A DNA stretch of 64,000 bases from assembly GCA_965153455.1 (NCBI GenBank), contig OZ234493.1, positions 14,746,213 through 14,810,212 of the forward strand, in the 5' to 3' direction. Numbering within the stretch: position 1 is the stretch's first letter; every line of letters starts with the position of its first letter. A program made the position numbers and the translations under genes. Below, in pieces: positions 48,301-61,000 of this stretch. This stretch comes from Sphagnum compactum (taxonomy: Eukaryota > Bryophyta > Sphagnopsida > Sphagnales). Below the pieces are notes generated by a model. It was not told the origin of the DNA, did no database searches, and was given only the letters and a program-made list of their open reading frames with translations.

Positions 48301-48823
48301 CTCTACTTTGATACCCAAGGACCCAAACTAACCCCAAGATACCATGATATAAGCCTTCAGGATCTCTCACTTGGGGTCATTTGGGTCACTAATGTCATTT
48401 CAAAATAATTTTGTTGTGGTTGTTGCATTCAAAGTTCACAACATTTCTTTTTTAGAGAGATGGGCCCGCAACTGAAAAACACAAGTTTCAAAACTTTGGA
48501 GACTCCCACCCGGTAGAAATGATATGAGCCCTTTCCATGTGGCCAAGTTATGTAGGCTAAAAAGAGTAGGACTAAGGGACACATGTGAAACAAATTGAGA
48601 ACAATATTACCAACCATTATTGGGAACATGTGAGGGAACCAAATTAAACTCCCTAGCCCAAAAAAACTTGTTCAGCATCCCTTTTTGCCCAGGTTAAATG
48701 CTTAATTGGTAAATTAAAAAATAACCCTTCTGGTTTATTTGGCTCCTTTGACCACTGAATTCTATGGAAATGAGAGGGAGAAGAAACAAAAGTGCATGTA
48801 ATGGCCCAATGGGGGTAAAGTGG
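45395..48823. other. GARP 3' flank and intergenic DNA
   Basis: The first several hundred bases keep the higher complexity of the gene and probably include its 3' untranslated region. An AATAAA-type signal is not obvious close to the stop; the first clear AATAAA is near 46878. Short ATC and CTG runs lie near 46785-46800 and 46950-46966. From about 47.1 kb the sequence is ordinary AT-rich intergenic DNA without a gene. Confidence 0.45.
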
Positions 48824-49128
48824 CAGTGTTTTTGTTTTTAGCAAATTCTCACCCTTTGACTGAAAATTTTCAAAATGGTGAAAAAAGAGGGCTTTTCAGG
48901 TTTTATAGTCGCCAAATTTTGAAAGTAAAAAATACTAATAATAATAATAATAAATTCAACAGATTCTACATTAAGCTCAAATATATTAGCAAAAAAATAT
49001 AGGAAATTTTCTTAAGAATTTTATTTTCATATTTTGTCTATAGCCAGATCTGGCTAAACTGTTATGTATGATAACTACTTCAGCAAACATCACAAATTTG
49101 AGGGGGAGGAAAAAAAATTTTAAACCAG
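48824..49128 (-). mobile_element. hAT-like MITE, right end decayed
   Basis: Begins CAGTGTTTTTGTTTTTAGC and includes 'tatagtcgccaaattttgaa', an (AAT)n run at about 48935-48953, and 'ctatagccagatctggctaa' near the far end, followed by 'catcacaaatttgag'. The octamer before it, taaagtgg, and tgaggtgg after it agree at six of eight positions. Confidence 0.55.
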
Positions 49129-49548
49129 TGAGGTGGGTACAAGTACTTTACAGAAATGACATCAATTTTGCATTTGATGACCTTAGAACTGCTGAATCAT
49201 TGACAAATAATTGGGTTGAAGAAGATGATCTTATCACTTGCAACAACACAAGTGATAAAAAAGGCTCTGCACCCACCATACTTTTTTGAGGACTTTCTCT
49301 GGTCTCAAAAAAGCTTGGATGTGGCCAAAGTCTTTGCCATAAGGTGGGTAGGCGGGGGAGGGAGTGGGCAACTATGACTTTTAGTGCAGAAGAATTGAAG
49401 ATGACTCCAGTGCAGAAGCTCCTGTGGGCCATTGCAATGTTGACATTCTTTGCAGCTAATTTGTACGAATCAACTGACACAATATAATATTTTGCAACAG
49501 AAACCCAAACTGAGTTGAAATTAGGTTTCACCCTTCATAACCGATGAT
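49129..49548. other. Short unique spacer between two MITEs
   Basis: Contains a 127-codon minus-strand frame (49148-49531) without recognisable domain; I do not call it a gene. Possibly a fragment of an older repeat. Confidence 0.4.
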
Positions 49549-49846
49549 CAGGGTTTTTCTCTCTTTTTTGTTTCCCAATTTTGTGATGTAGCTGAAGTGG
49601 CAATCTTGGTCCATAAGATGACTTAGCCAGATTTTGCTACGTACTAGATATGAAAGTAGAAAAACCAGAATCCTTCTATATTCTTGTCTACCTACTGGAA
49701 CTTATCATAAAAATCTGGCAATTTGGAAATTTTATTTTCGAAATCGGCCAAAGTTGGGTCATTTTTTTACATGACAAAACCTTTTCTAGAGAACCATATT
49801 TTTCAGGTTAAATTTTGGCAAAATTTCACCCAAAAAAAAGGCACTG
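49549..49846 (+). mobile_element. hAT-like MITE (subfamily A), reference copy
   Basis: Begins CAGGGTTTTTCTCTCTTTTT and ends CACCCAAAAAAAAGGCACTG. The flanking octamers ccgatgat and cccatgat agree at seven of eight positions, a clear 8-bp target duplication. Order of landmarks: 'caattttgtgatgtagctga', 'agtggcaatcttggtcc', 'ttagccagattttgctac', 'agatatgaaagta', 'tccttctatattcttg', 'aaaaatctggcaatttgg', 'gacaaaaccttttct' and 'aaattttggcaaaatttcac'. It is 298 bp and has no coding capacity. Confidence 0.8.
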
Positions 49847-49937
49847 CCCATGATCCATCCTGTTCTAAATAATTCATGTAGGCACGTACATTACCTAGGT
49901 ACAACAATAGGTGGTGGGCTACAAGGTAAGCATTTAC

Positions 49938-50192
49938 CAGTGTTGAGTGGTTCTTTGAATTTTTTAAGAACCGTCGGTTTCAGTTATTCGAAAACCTCCA
50001 AGAACCACAGTTTTCATGAGAGAACCATCAATGGTTCTCTGGCAGGTTCTTTTGACTTTTAAAATTTTTGAGAACCTAATACCAAAACCGGTTCTTTAAA
50101 AAATTGATGACCAGCAGGTAAGTGGGTATATATACCCAGTTTGATAACCGATGAGAATCTGTTGCTCTCGTTCTAAGAACCGCCAAGCACTG
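49938..50192. mobile_element. hAT-like MITE of a second family (GGTTCTT-rich)
   Basis: The termini are inverted repeats: CAGTGTTGAGTGGTTCTTTG and the inverse of CAGTGCTTGGCGGTTCTTAG. Flanking octamers gcatttac and gtttttac agree at six of eight. The interior repeats GGTTCTT/AAGAACC many times in both directions and has a near-perfect palindrome, GAGAACCAT-CA-ATGGTTCTC, at about 50020-50040, so the whole 255 bp could fold back. No transposase. Confidence 0.75.
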
Positions 50193-51616
50193 GTTTTTAC
50201 ATGTAGATAACAGTACACGGGTAAGGGCTACTAGGTTGCTAGTAGGTAGGTACAAAAATTGTAAATGAGCTAGCCTTCATGGTGGTTAGCTAGAGAACTG
50301 AAACCTAATGGAAAAATGCATCCTGTGCACCCAACCATCCATCCCTCATGGTGACCCGGTGACTTGTTGGGTCACTCTGGCCTATGATTTGAAGTCGAGC
50401 TCTTTACTATAACATCCCAACAGCCCGATCGCTTCTTAATTCCTTGTCTTTCAATTTGTGGTGATCAAGTTTCATGCTGTTTGGGTGGTGCTCAATTTTG
50501 GTGTTGTTCAGGTTGTCCCTCTGTGTCTGTCCCACATGATAACATGAAAGTCCTTTCTTTAAGGTCTTGAAATGTAACTTAAAAGACTGTGAGAGTGGTT
50601 TGTTTGTTTGTTTGTTTGACAAGGCTTCTTGGAAGAAATGCTACATGTGCTTGTTTTTGAAAGAAAAGACGACTAAATTGGTACCTTGAACAGTAGTACA
50701 ATGGCACTCCACAGTCCTGGTCATTTGAAACTCGTGCATACCTTCTTCTTAGCATCATCATTTGTACATTTCCTAGGGCTTTTAGCTAATTGCAACGAAA
50801 CCATGAGACAAGGTACTTCAACTAAATTTTCTATGCACTTTCACTAATCTTCTTTACTATGTGGTGTAATTAATAGCGTGTTGAGAAATTGCAGCAGCAA
50901 AAGCTATTTGTGTAGGGCAAAAGCCCAAGGCCGGGGACATTCCCACCATACACAGCCCCAGGGTGGGGGCATTCCAAAAAGTATTGTGGGAATGTCCCCA
51001 CCCTTGGGCTTCCCCCCTCGTACAGCACAAGACTAAGCTTCTCATGAACCTTAGACATTAAGTAGATCACAAGTCATAGGAGGGGGAGAGAAAATACACA
51101 CTTTCCTTAAGACTGAGAAGAGACCTTATTAATTTTGACGATGCATAAGTACGCATAATTCATGGATATAAGGTGCCCTCCAAAGACACTACAAGCTTTC
51201 TAAGAGTGCTTTAAATCATTAAAAGTCTGATAGCTCAAAAAATTGCCTTTTGGAATGTGAGAAATCTTGTTTCTTTTGGGTTTTAACGTAGAAGTGGCTC
51301 TTGGCAACTCCTTGAATTGTACATTGTGAAGGACACCACCACTCCAAGTTCATAGTGTGCCACAACAGAAGTCCATCTAGAGCATCATGCCCTGAAAGAG
51401 GTCATATCTTCCCACAACACCACAAACAATTAAGGTTGCATACATGAATATATACGAATTGAAAAATGTCATTTACACCTTTGTGAAACTTGTACATGGG
51501 TCATACAATATATGAATTCTAATAAAGCCTATTTCATTCTTCTTGGCCAATATCTGAGTTTGGTACTCAACCTTGTACTCTCATTTGAGACAAAATTGCA
51601 GAAGCCCAATTTGGGT
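50193..51616. other. Intergenic DNA with (TTTG)n
   Basis: A TTTG microsatellite lies at 50598-50618. The segment 50920-51010 repeats a ggggacattccc/cattccaaaa motif in both orientations. No gene recognised. Confidence 0.5.
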
Positions 51617-51926
51617 CAGTGTTTCATTAGGAATCTTTGCTTGTGGCCAAAGTGGCGATCATCCATAGGAAGATGTAGACAAAGTGGTGGTCATCATTCC
51701 TAGGAAGATTTATTTGAATCTAGCTATAAGCCAAATCCAAAGTAAAAATCTTTAATCATCCTTCTATACTTTTGGCTATACACACAGCAAAACCAAATTT
51801 GAAAATTTGTTACTAATTTTTTCTCACTTCTGGCAATTGAAAACCTCCAAAAACCTCCAAAATCAGTTCACTATAGAATTTAGAGTTTTGGATATCACTT
51901 TTTCTTCCCTAGTAAAAAAAACGGCT
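51617..51926 (-). mobile_element. hAT-like MITE (subfamily B) with 8-bp target duplication
   Basis: Begins CAGTGTTTCATTAGGAATCT and ends CGGCTG. Flanking octamers atttgggt and atttggat agree at seven of eight. It shares 'aaagtggcgatcatccatag', 'aaaaatctttaatcatcctt', 'ctatacttttggctatacac' and 'ggcaattgaaaacctcc' with the copy at 38794-39108. It is 310 bp and non-coding. Confidence 0.75.
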
Positions 51927-51959
51927 GATTTGGATACATGAAATTGTGGGACTCTTGAA

Positions 51960-52199
51960 TGTTGTCTCATGATTGAACACATTATTTGCACAGCTTGGTC
52001 GACATGGTATCTCAGTGTGTACATGTATGCAAAGTTGTAACTCTGAAATCATATTGTGTATGGAACTCTAGTACATGTATGTTATGATTGAACACATTCA
52101 AACAACTTAGTGGACAGCATAATTTTCAAGTGTATATATTATACATTGTCTTCAAATTTGTAACTTCCTTTCTTGTGTGCATCATAATTTGCATGGATT
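51960..52199 (+). repeat. Tandem duplication, unit about 120 bp
   Basis: Unit 1 (51960-52077) and unit 2 (52079-52199) share 'atgattgaacacatt', 'gacatggtat...gtgta' against 'gacagcataa...gtgta', 'aagttgtaact' against 'aatttgtaact', and the 'atcata...tatgg/catgg' end. The copies have diverged. Confidence 0.6.
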
Positions 52200-54281
52200 G
52201 ATTCACCGTTCATTCACTCAAAGAGAGATGAAATCATTTGAATCTCTTGGTAGAGCTTGGCTTGGTACACAACATGCATTTCAGGGTGGTTTTGGCAGCA
52301 AACCTGGAAAATGCAAGCTATGCTTTCAAACATGAGGGGGTACACTTATTTTGTGCACATGAAGTCATTGAGTATTTTACAGCTTGTTGTTGTGTGAACC
52401 TGCAGTTACATACCAAATTATAAGGGTCACACATCTTTCGGTATGAATGGAAATTTGGGGATCAAGAACATCAAGCTGTTCCATTTGAAATTATGACAAA
52501 ATAGCTATACACTAGAAAGGACATGCAAAGACATAGAGAGGTATTGTGAAGGACATGTGAAATAACGCATCATGTTTTGAATTGTTAAATGCATTAAAAT
52601 CATACTTGGTTAAATCACCTTCATCTATTTCCTTTTTTTTCTCCTTTTTTTTTTCCTTTTTCTTTGGATTTTTTTGCTCTAGACTCGTTCTTGGTTTCAA
52701 AACTTTTGGGACTTCTCTTTCCCATTTTTTCACCAAATTCATTTGCATTAATATCATCTTGCAATTTTTCCTTTTTCTAATCAACACATTATGATGTTTA
52801 TACTGGCATAATATTGTAAATTGCAATGTTTTGTGGTTGGTAATCATGGTTGCAATTGCCAAAGCTATTACTGTTAGGTTCTTCAAATAAATACCCATTG
52901 GAAAGAATACTTGGAAATTACCCAAAGTCCTTCTCAATTAAATTACATTTGAAATGCTATATAAACACCCAAAAACTCTCTAAAAATAATAAATCATAAT
53001 AAATAAATAAATAAATAAGCTCCAAGAACAACTTCACTCATCTTTTTTGGCATGGTCATAATTCCTTCTTCCATTAAAATTTTCTCATGCCTTGGTGTAT
53101 AGAGCGTATACACGATGGATGATAACCAATTGAATGATGGATGCAGCACCTAGGTATTACATTAGCATAGGGAAAACACTCTCAACCATGCAAGCTTCAG
53201 TTAGTGCAAAAGAATTATTTTCTTTTAGTGTAGGATGGACATTTATGTATCTTAAGGTGCGAGATTTAGCAATAGACTAAATGGGAATAGTGTTTGAAAA
53301 GATGAATCTAGATGTATATATTGGGTAGGTTTCATACCTGAACTATAACTTGAATACACCTAAGTTAATCGTGCCCACGAATGTGTTCCCCTAAAGACAT
53401 ATGTGCACCTAAAACTTGGCTTAGCATTCCTTTGTAGCTAATTTACTACCACCATTCTATATTTAATCTGCATAATTAAGAATGGGTGATCACATCAGTG
53501 CTTCACCTTCCCATAGTGTTGCTCCAAGGTGTTAGCCCAAATTTTAAGCAAAAAGATTAACATGAGCCATGTTGTGAATCAGCATTGCATTATTTTTTTT
53601 AACTTCATAAGTTTTGCTTGAGAGTACCACATTTGATAGGACTTGTTGTATTTGGACAAAAATTTGAAAAACTACGTTGCTATGTATGGTTAAATCACCT
53701 AGATAATATAGATACAAATGCTTTGCATACAATCAAGTTCTCTAGTTGCTATGTTGCTTTTGCACTCTACAACTTAATTGCATGCAAAGCATTGTATCTT
53801 TATTATCTGACCATGGAGAATCAAGAAATGAGTCTAAGACAAACACATCACCGATTTCTAATGTCACAAAACATAGAAAGTTTCCATGGTTGCATACTTA
53901 AAATTATTAGACCAACCCACCTGTAGTATGCAAACAAGGTTTATAGTACTAGTGGAGAGAATATACACATACATAGAAGGTCTATGGAATGTGCTTCTGC
54001 CTAGGAATGAAGAATAGCCAATATGGCTAATGAGATTGTTTAGAATGGGCACCTTGAATTGTTTTAACTTCAATAAAGTGGACCTTACGTATTGTAATAG
54101 CCTCATAGTCTTGTGCCTAGGTGCAAAGAAAATCTTTTTATTCAAGGAAATTGTTCAAATACCAGGTGGCTTGAATTGTTTTGAAACATTGCCTTAGTGA
54201 ACTAGTTCTTACATGTTGCATGCCAAAAAGACATGCAAATTGTAAGGAGCTTTTAACAAGAATTTATAAATTTTATCAAAT
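52200..54281. other. AT-rich intergenic DNA
   Basis: A T/C-rich run lies at about 52628-52672 and (AAAT)n at 52996-53018. The minus-strand frame 52512-52937 owes its Lys-rich block to the T/C run and is not called. No gene seen. Confidence 0.5.
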
Positions 54282-54413
54282 CATTCTTTTGATTTTACTC
54301 AGAAATTTTCCTCAAGTGCAGAAACCCTGACAACTTCAACCATGAACCATTCTTTGATTTTGCTCAGAAGCTTTTCTCAAGTGCAGAAAACCTTAATAAC
54401 TTCAACCGTGAAC
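54282..54413 (+). repeat. 66-bp tandem duplication
   Basis: Unit 1 (54282-54347) and unit 2 (54348-54413) both read 'cattctt..gattttactcag', 'tcaagtgcagaaa' and 'aacttcaaccatgaac' with about ten differences. Confidence 0.85.
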
Positions 54414-55075
54414 ATCCACCCTCCCCCAAAGAGAAACTTTATTGCCCATGAAATTGTTCAAATAGGTCTTGGTGAACTGGTACTTCACCCAAGCCAACAA
54501 ACCCTAGTATCTCTGTATACAATCTCAACTTTGCAATATCCTTCCCCATACTAAACATGCAGGGTTCTAACACATTACTTGTGCTGTTTGTTTTAATTTT
54601 TACCCAGACTCAAAAGTAATTCAGATGTTTCCTCAGACCATTAGATACATCAAAAACACAAACCCATTCATTGATGTTAATGCAATGTACATTCTTGACT
54701 GGTTCCATTACATAGCTAACTCATGTAAACAGAGCTTCATGAATAGCTCCACTTACATGAATGTAGACCAACCGCAAACTGTAAACCTTAAACCCTGATA
54801 ACTTCAGTAATTCAGATTTCAGAGCTGAAAGCGCCATCAAAAGGAATCCAATAAGGCATGAAACAAGATGAAGTAGCTTGGAGGTCAGGGATTAGAACTT
54901 TGGGGTTAAGGATTGCCTGTACAATTCATTCCATCAACTGTTACATTAAATAGCAATATGTCTGCAGCTATGTGAGAAATCTAAAGGCCTCTCTGTTAGT
55001 TTATGATACAGAAATGCAAAGCATCTTGAGTTTCAGAAGGACAATAAAATCTATGTGATATTCCTTTCAGCCTTC
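54414..55075 (-). other. Region downstream of CAP-D3 (likely 3' UTR and flank)
   Basis: No coding frame. The part next to the stop codon probably belongs to the CAP-D3 3' untranslated region; a minus-strand AATAAA (plus TTTATT) occurs near 54440, but it is not certain that it is used. Confidence 0.4.
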
Positions 55076-58000
55076 TCAAGTCAAAACCTGATGCTTTACC
55101 TTGGAAGATGGTGATTGTAAGCCAAAGGATTGCCGCCTTCGCACTGCCTCCAGTTTCTCACCAGCAGCTAACTGTGATGGGACAAACTGCATAGTTGCAG
55201 TAGTGGAACAGGCTGGGACCCTGACTGACAGCTCCTTCTGAGAGTTCCAGACAGAGGGTCGAAGCCTGGGAAGAGACATGACTCTGAGAGGTGTGGAACT
55301 GCCAGTCGCTACTTCATGAAGGACAGCTGCAACAGTGGCATGAGCAGCCACATCTGCAACAGCATCAGCAAACCCATGTGAGGCTTGTTTTAAATAAAGC
55401 TGATGAGATGGAGGCCCTTTGGATTTGCTGCCAATGATCATGGGAGTTTGTTCATTTGATGCAGGAGGCATCATTGCTGGTGCATTGGCTTGTGATGCAT
55501 CATGCACACAACCAGGAGTCTGATCCCGCCACACAAATCCAGGGGAGGGTGTAACAAGAGCATGCTCCCCCATCCCTGCTTTTCTCTTTATTGACTTTCC
55601 TCTTGGAGGCCTTGCTTGGAAGCATGAAGTTTTCAAAGCACTGAAAGCTTTCACAGCAAGTGGGTTGTGATTATCCCTCTCAACAGGAGCTGTGAACAAA
55701 TGGGCACCATTCTGTTCATTTCTTGAACCAGTTGCAGGACCACCCTGCTAGTAACAATAGATCCATTAGCAAGGGAAGAACAGCTGCCAGAAAGCAGAAA
55801 GTAACTTGTGATAAGTGTCAACTTATAGAATACATGTACCCCATCTTTATCTATCTAACCTACAATACCCAAGGAGAGTTCCAATGTGAGACAAGAACAA
55901 TTTTCCTACTGTTGTTGAACAGCCAGCAAAAGGTACAAAGATGAAATCAAGTCAGGTTCATCATGCAGTGTGGAAAACGTACCACACACGTCTCAAAAAC
56001 TTTCTCCAAGCAAGCACCCTGGTCAGCATGAGAACTTGTTTTGGGCAGCAAAGCTCTGGGAACCTCTTCTTGTGTGGCAACAGTGCAGGCACTTGCAGAC
56101 CCAACTCTTGCTGGCCCCATAGATCCCGGTGTGCGATGTGCTGATGGAGCAGTTGCTGGAGTTGGCCCACAAGATGCCACAGCTGCTGCCACCTTTGTTC
56201 GTGCCTTACTGGCCTCATGTTTCTGGATGTCATAGAGGAGCTCCTTGTGTAGCTGCTTATCAGCCACCAATATTTCCTCCATTTCATTTTTGTAGTCCTT
56301 AAGCATCACACGCATACTCTCCATAAGAAGCCCAAGAAGGGGACTGTTCTTGCTTTCAAGGAGCCTGTGCCCATTGAAAATAAATGAACTCAAGTTACAA
56401 TGGCAGAGTCCCAAGCTTGGCACAGAAGATACAATCGGCATCTCTCCTAAGACAAGGAACATGAACAAACTGAAAAATTAGCTAAAATTCCATACCTCTT
56501 GAGCTCTATGAATATGGGAATTGCATTTTGCACCAGATTCTTTTTCATCAATTGAGTTACTATACGCCCTTTGGCAGCAGCCACTCCAGCTGCTGCTTCT
56601 CCTTCTTCATCATCAACATTGGCCCCACCATTAGATGCTCGATGTCCAGCTACTCGTCGTAGCTCCTTAGAAGCCAATATCCGCAAAGCATCCTACACAG
56701 ATCATATAATGAAGCCAGACTTTTTTATATTACAAGCCACCTATTTCAAGTTTCACTTGGTCAAAACACCAACTCTGTTCAACTCTTTAGTCTCATTTTG
56801 AATGCTACAGCATTGAAAGCTGGTCAGATGGTTCACAACCTGAAGCACACCCTGTGCATTGACATCATTCAGGTCCAGAACACCATCAGCTGCACCTGCC
56901 AGAATCTCAGCACAAAGCTTAGCTGAGGTGGCTAGCAAATGCTCAGGAGCCATCTGCTGCAACAATGCAGTATATATATTCATACGTTTGCTGGACATAG
57001 TTTCATGATTCCCTCTGCAACAGACAATGAAAACATTACAATGAGCATTGCCACATGATACCAACCAATAGTTTGACTAATGCATTAAAAACACAAGCAC
57101 CTCCAAAGTTTGTAATTGGAGTACATCAGTGGTGACAGGCATTGAAAGCAGAAGATCAACTACCAAAACCTTAGAAATCTATATAGATCATTGATATTGG
57201 TGAGTAGAAGACTAACTACTGGCTCCTTTAACTTTAGGGTAGAGAGAGAATGAAAAAAACCTAAGAGAAAACAGCTTCCGTTCACTCTCAGAGGTTGGAA
57301 GGGCTGTGCTGAAGCCTGAATGTGACCGACAGTCATTCAAAACAAAGATAGCCTCCACAAAGCTATTGTAAGCCAGTAATGGTGCCTTTGCTGCAACAAT
57401 GAGTGTTAAAGATTAGGCTCTGCAGTGGTCCACACATCTGCTGTGTTACGGGCCATCTTACAAAAAACTCAAGTCAGTGACATATGCTCAAAGTATATCA
57501 TTTATCCCTAGTCTTTGATTTCAAAGAGAAATCTAACATGATGGGCCTGCAGAGGCATAGAGTCTCACTTTTAAGTATACTCTTGAACAGGAAGTTGGCC
57601 AGTTCACATATTTTGGGAGAGTCATCAACAATTGCAAGCAAGAACTGGTGAAAGAGAACACCCCTCCACTTTACATAGTCTCTCTGCAAAGGGCATAGCA
57701 TCAATTAGTCTACAAGTGTAGACAACATGCAGTCTTCACCTTTGCTGCTCCCTCTTTATGGTTGGTTCTAGGGCTGCACTAACCCCACCCTTACCCCAGC
57801 TAAATTGATATTGCAATCACAATAGCCAAAAAGAAAGGCTCCTTTAGGATAAGCATTGCAAGAAGAGAGTTTCAGGGACTATGGAGCACCTGCAGCAGTC
57901 TTGCAAGGAGAATGAATGCCTGGCGTCGCACTACCTCACAGCCATCCCGCAAGACCTTAGTAAGCTTGTGTACATACCTGAAGAAACACCAAAAAATTTA

Positions 58001-61000
58001 GCCCTTGTCTCAGAAGACCATGGGCACTTCAGTGATTTGTACTAGTGTTGAAAACATCACCAACTCCATGGACTTGACATATCTGACAAATTCCATGAAA
58101 TTAGGATATGAAATCAACCACTGATCAAGAGTTCATTCTAGAGGTCTGGAAGGCCTTGGCCCCAAGAGCATACCCATCAACGAGAATTGGATATCGCACA
58201 AAGAAATCAGTCATGGCCTGTGTGATGTTGTTGCGAACTGCTGCTAATCCAGACCTTTCAAGCTCCTGCAAGACCAGCAGTTCTGTGAGCTTGCATCGGA
58301 TTTCACAGAGAAAGGGCAAATCAGAAAGCAACATGATATCTATGAAAGCCGCTCAGTTCTCTTGCCTGGAAAAAAAAAGGAATGCAGCGCTTGGCAAGGT
58401 CTTCATCTGCAAGGCACAGCTTGCTGAGGGCAACCCATGCTTGAACACACACTTCAGGTGACACCTTCCCAAGAAAATGAACACCTTCAGCTTCACTTCC
58501 ATTGTTTTCCTTTCCTGGCAGAGACTTCTTTGGAATGACCAGTGCTTGTAAGATCGTGACAAGTGGACCTGCTTTTGCTGTGGGACAGACCACAGCAAGA
58601 GCCCCAACAGTGAAAATTGCTGTCACCACTTGGCCAGAGAAGGCAGCTGAATGTGAGTCTATACGTCCTGTTGCAGGTGTCTCAAAACCCTTCTTGCCTT
58701 TGCTTTGACTCTGAGTTGAAGCCCCACTCTGACATGGTGGCATTCGATTTTCCCCCAAAGCTTGAGATTGCCGGCCACTTTTCATTAGGGGTGTGGGCTT
58801 TTCAGCTGAGACACCTGCATGTTGTATCCAAGGAGAGTCACATGTTGAAACATAGGCCTGCAAAAGGGTCCCAGCTTTATCAAGCAGTTGATAAACCCAC
58901 ACAGTGACCAGCTCCTGCCCTTCCTCCATCGATACTGCCTTCTTTTTGCTGAGTGTTGTCAATGCCTCCACATGCGCCCATACCTGCAGTGTGATATTGC
59001 AGACTCACATCGTAGAATTGGGAAGAGAAAAACCAATATGTCATCTACAAACACTCTATGCAATAGAGAGCAGAGGACACTTTGCTCAATCAACTGACTG
59101 CAAATGCAACCCATCTCAGGGTTCCTATCCCTGCTGCCTGACTATATGCCATCTACAACAACTGGATTCCCAATGCTGAGAAAAGCCCTAGAATATCCTC
59201 CAGTAGAGTTGTCAAAATTACAAAGACTTTAGAAAGTGACCAGCAGCACAGATGAGTACCTCAGCTGTGTGCATGTTGAAGGACTCCAAACGGTCAAGAA
59301 GCTCGCCAGCAAGATCTGCAGCTGCCTCACAAGGAAGCTCAACAGCCACATTTGCAACTGTCTGAAGAAGATGAACACGGTCTGCAGCCCACACAGCTGA
59401 CTCACCATCATGGGCATCATCACAGGTAGGGATTGTTTGATTGGTCTCTTCTTGTCCAGATTGCCTACCAATACCTGCAAATGGGTTTGAGACATCAAAT
59501 TCCAGTCAGAATTGGAGAGAAATCAAAATGTCTGTCATCCATGTCTCTTCAAAAGATAAAGACCACATGTTACTCAAAATTACCCTCTCAGGCACTTTGC
59601 CCCCAACACATCGCTAGTACACACACATTTAGTACTGCTGTTACTAACCATGATTGTCTAGAAGCTGCCAACGTGTTCGCAGGAAGTCCCAGCTGACAGC
59701 CTTGGGGACAAATGCTGACACTTCAGAGAGCAAGAACCATGCTCCACGTGGAGCAAGCAAATTTGCCTGTTTTCCTTCCGGAAAACCATGATCTGGATCA
59801 GATATCAAGGACTGCAGTGCAAGGGCAATTTCAGCATGCAGGCGACCTTGCCGTCCAAGGCTTGTACAGGCACGTTTAACTACAGAGGAAATGGTACTGT
59901 CATCTGCAATCTCCTTCAACAACATCAAGACTGGTCTTGACAAATCTTCCCCTTCCCTACTCCCAAAAACTTCAGTGGCTTTCTTCCTGCTCAAGGACCA
60001 CCCAGACTGCAATCTGCCTACTGTAGCTCTCTTACAACAGATTGAGGCAACACGATCTAGGACTAGTTCATGGAACAATTCCAGGCATTCCTCTTGCAGT
60101 GACACCTCGTTATCAAGAGCAAGAGGTAGAGCTGACTTGAGCCACTCAGATGAGGACCGCTTGTCCAGTGGATACCTCCGTACCACCTGCTTCCCCAGCC
60201 ACAATGGTTCCATTTTCACCAGTTCTTAAAACAAAGGTTCAAGTAATGAGTGAGAAAGCTGGCACAAGGTCTTTGATCTCCTCCACAGCAGAGTGAGCCA
60301 GACAGATACCTTCTAAGATTTCCATCATGAACATTGGAATATTGGAAGAGATAGGCCACACCTCAGAAAGTGCTGCAAGTGCTGATTTGCGGATGCTAAC
60401 CATTGTGTCCCCACATGCTGCACCCATGGCTTCAACAATATCACCATCCGGGGGTCTCCCCAACAGAGAGGCTGACTTCTTCATCAAAACTAGAGCAGCC
60501 TTACGCACAGCAGCCTTGCTATCCAGGCAGCGTTGCAGCATCAGCAACCCCAGATCTCTGCAACTACTCCAACCAAAGAATCAGAAAGCACATTGGCAAG
60601 TGGACACCAGCAAACTCCAACATTACACAGTACTTGGGCTGCAACAAGGTCATCAGACAAATGGTGCAAACAATACCTGGAACCTGTAGAAGACAAGACA
60701 TGGTTTGCAATGCCTGGAGTTGGTGTTTTAGCAGAGGAACTGTGTGTCATCTTGTTGTCATGTGCTGTTCTCCCTCTGCACCTAGTTATGAATCCCAGTA
60801 GTGTCTGCAGGTGCATGTGATAGCTGCTCTCTTTAGCAAGAACCTCAATAGCCTGAGCTAAGTTGGAGATGGATCGAGCTCTCACAGAAGGAAGTTTGTC
60901 TGAAGAGCGGTCCAAGAGAATCTGTAGACATGTACATCCCCATCCCTCATTCTCAGCATCCCCATGCAAGCTGGTTGGTGATTTCCTGCGTGCACTGTTC

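Noticed and set aside
49148-49531. 127-residue minus-strand frame
   Set aside because: Between two MITEs, no recognisable domain, overlapped by a plus-strand frame; chance or repeat relic.
52512-52937. 141-residue minus-strand frame with a Lys-rich block
   Set aside because: The Lys block comes from a T/C-rich simple run, and the rest has no signature.
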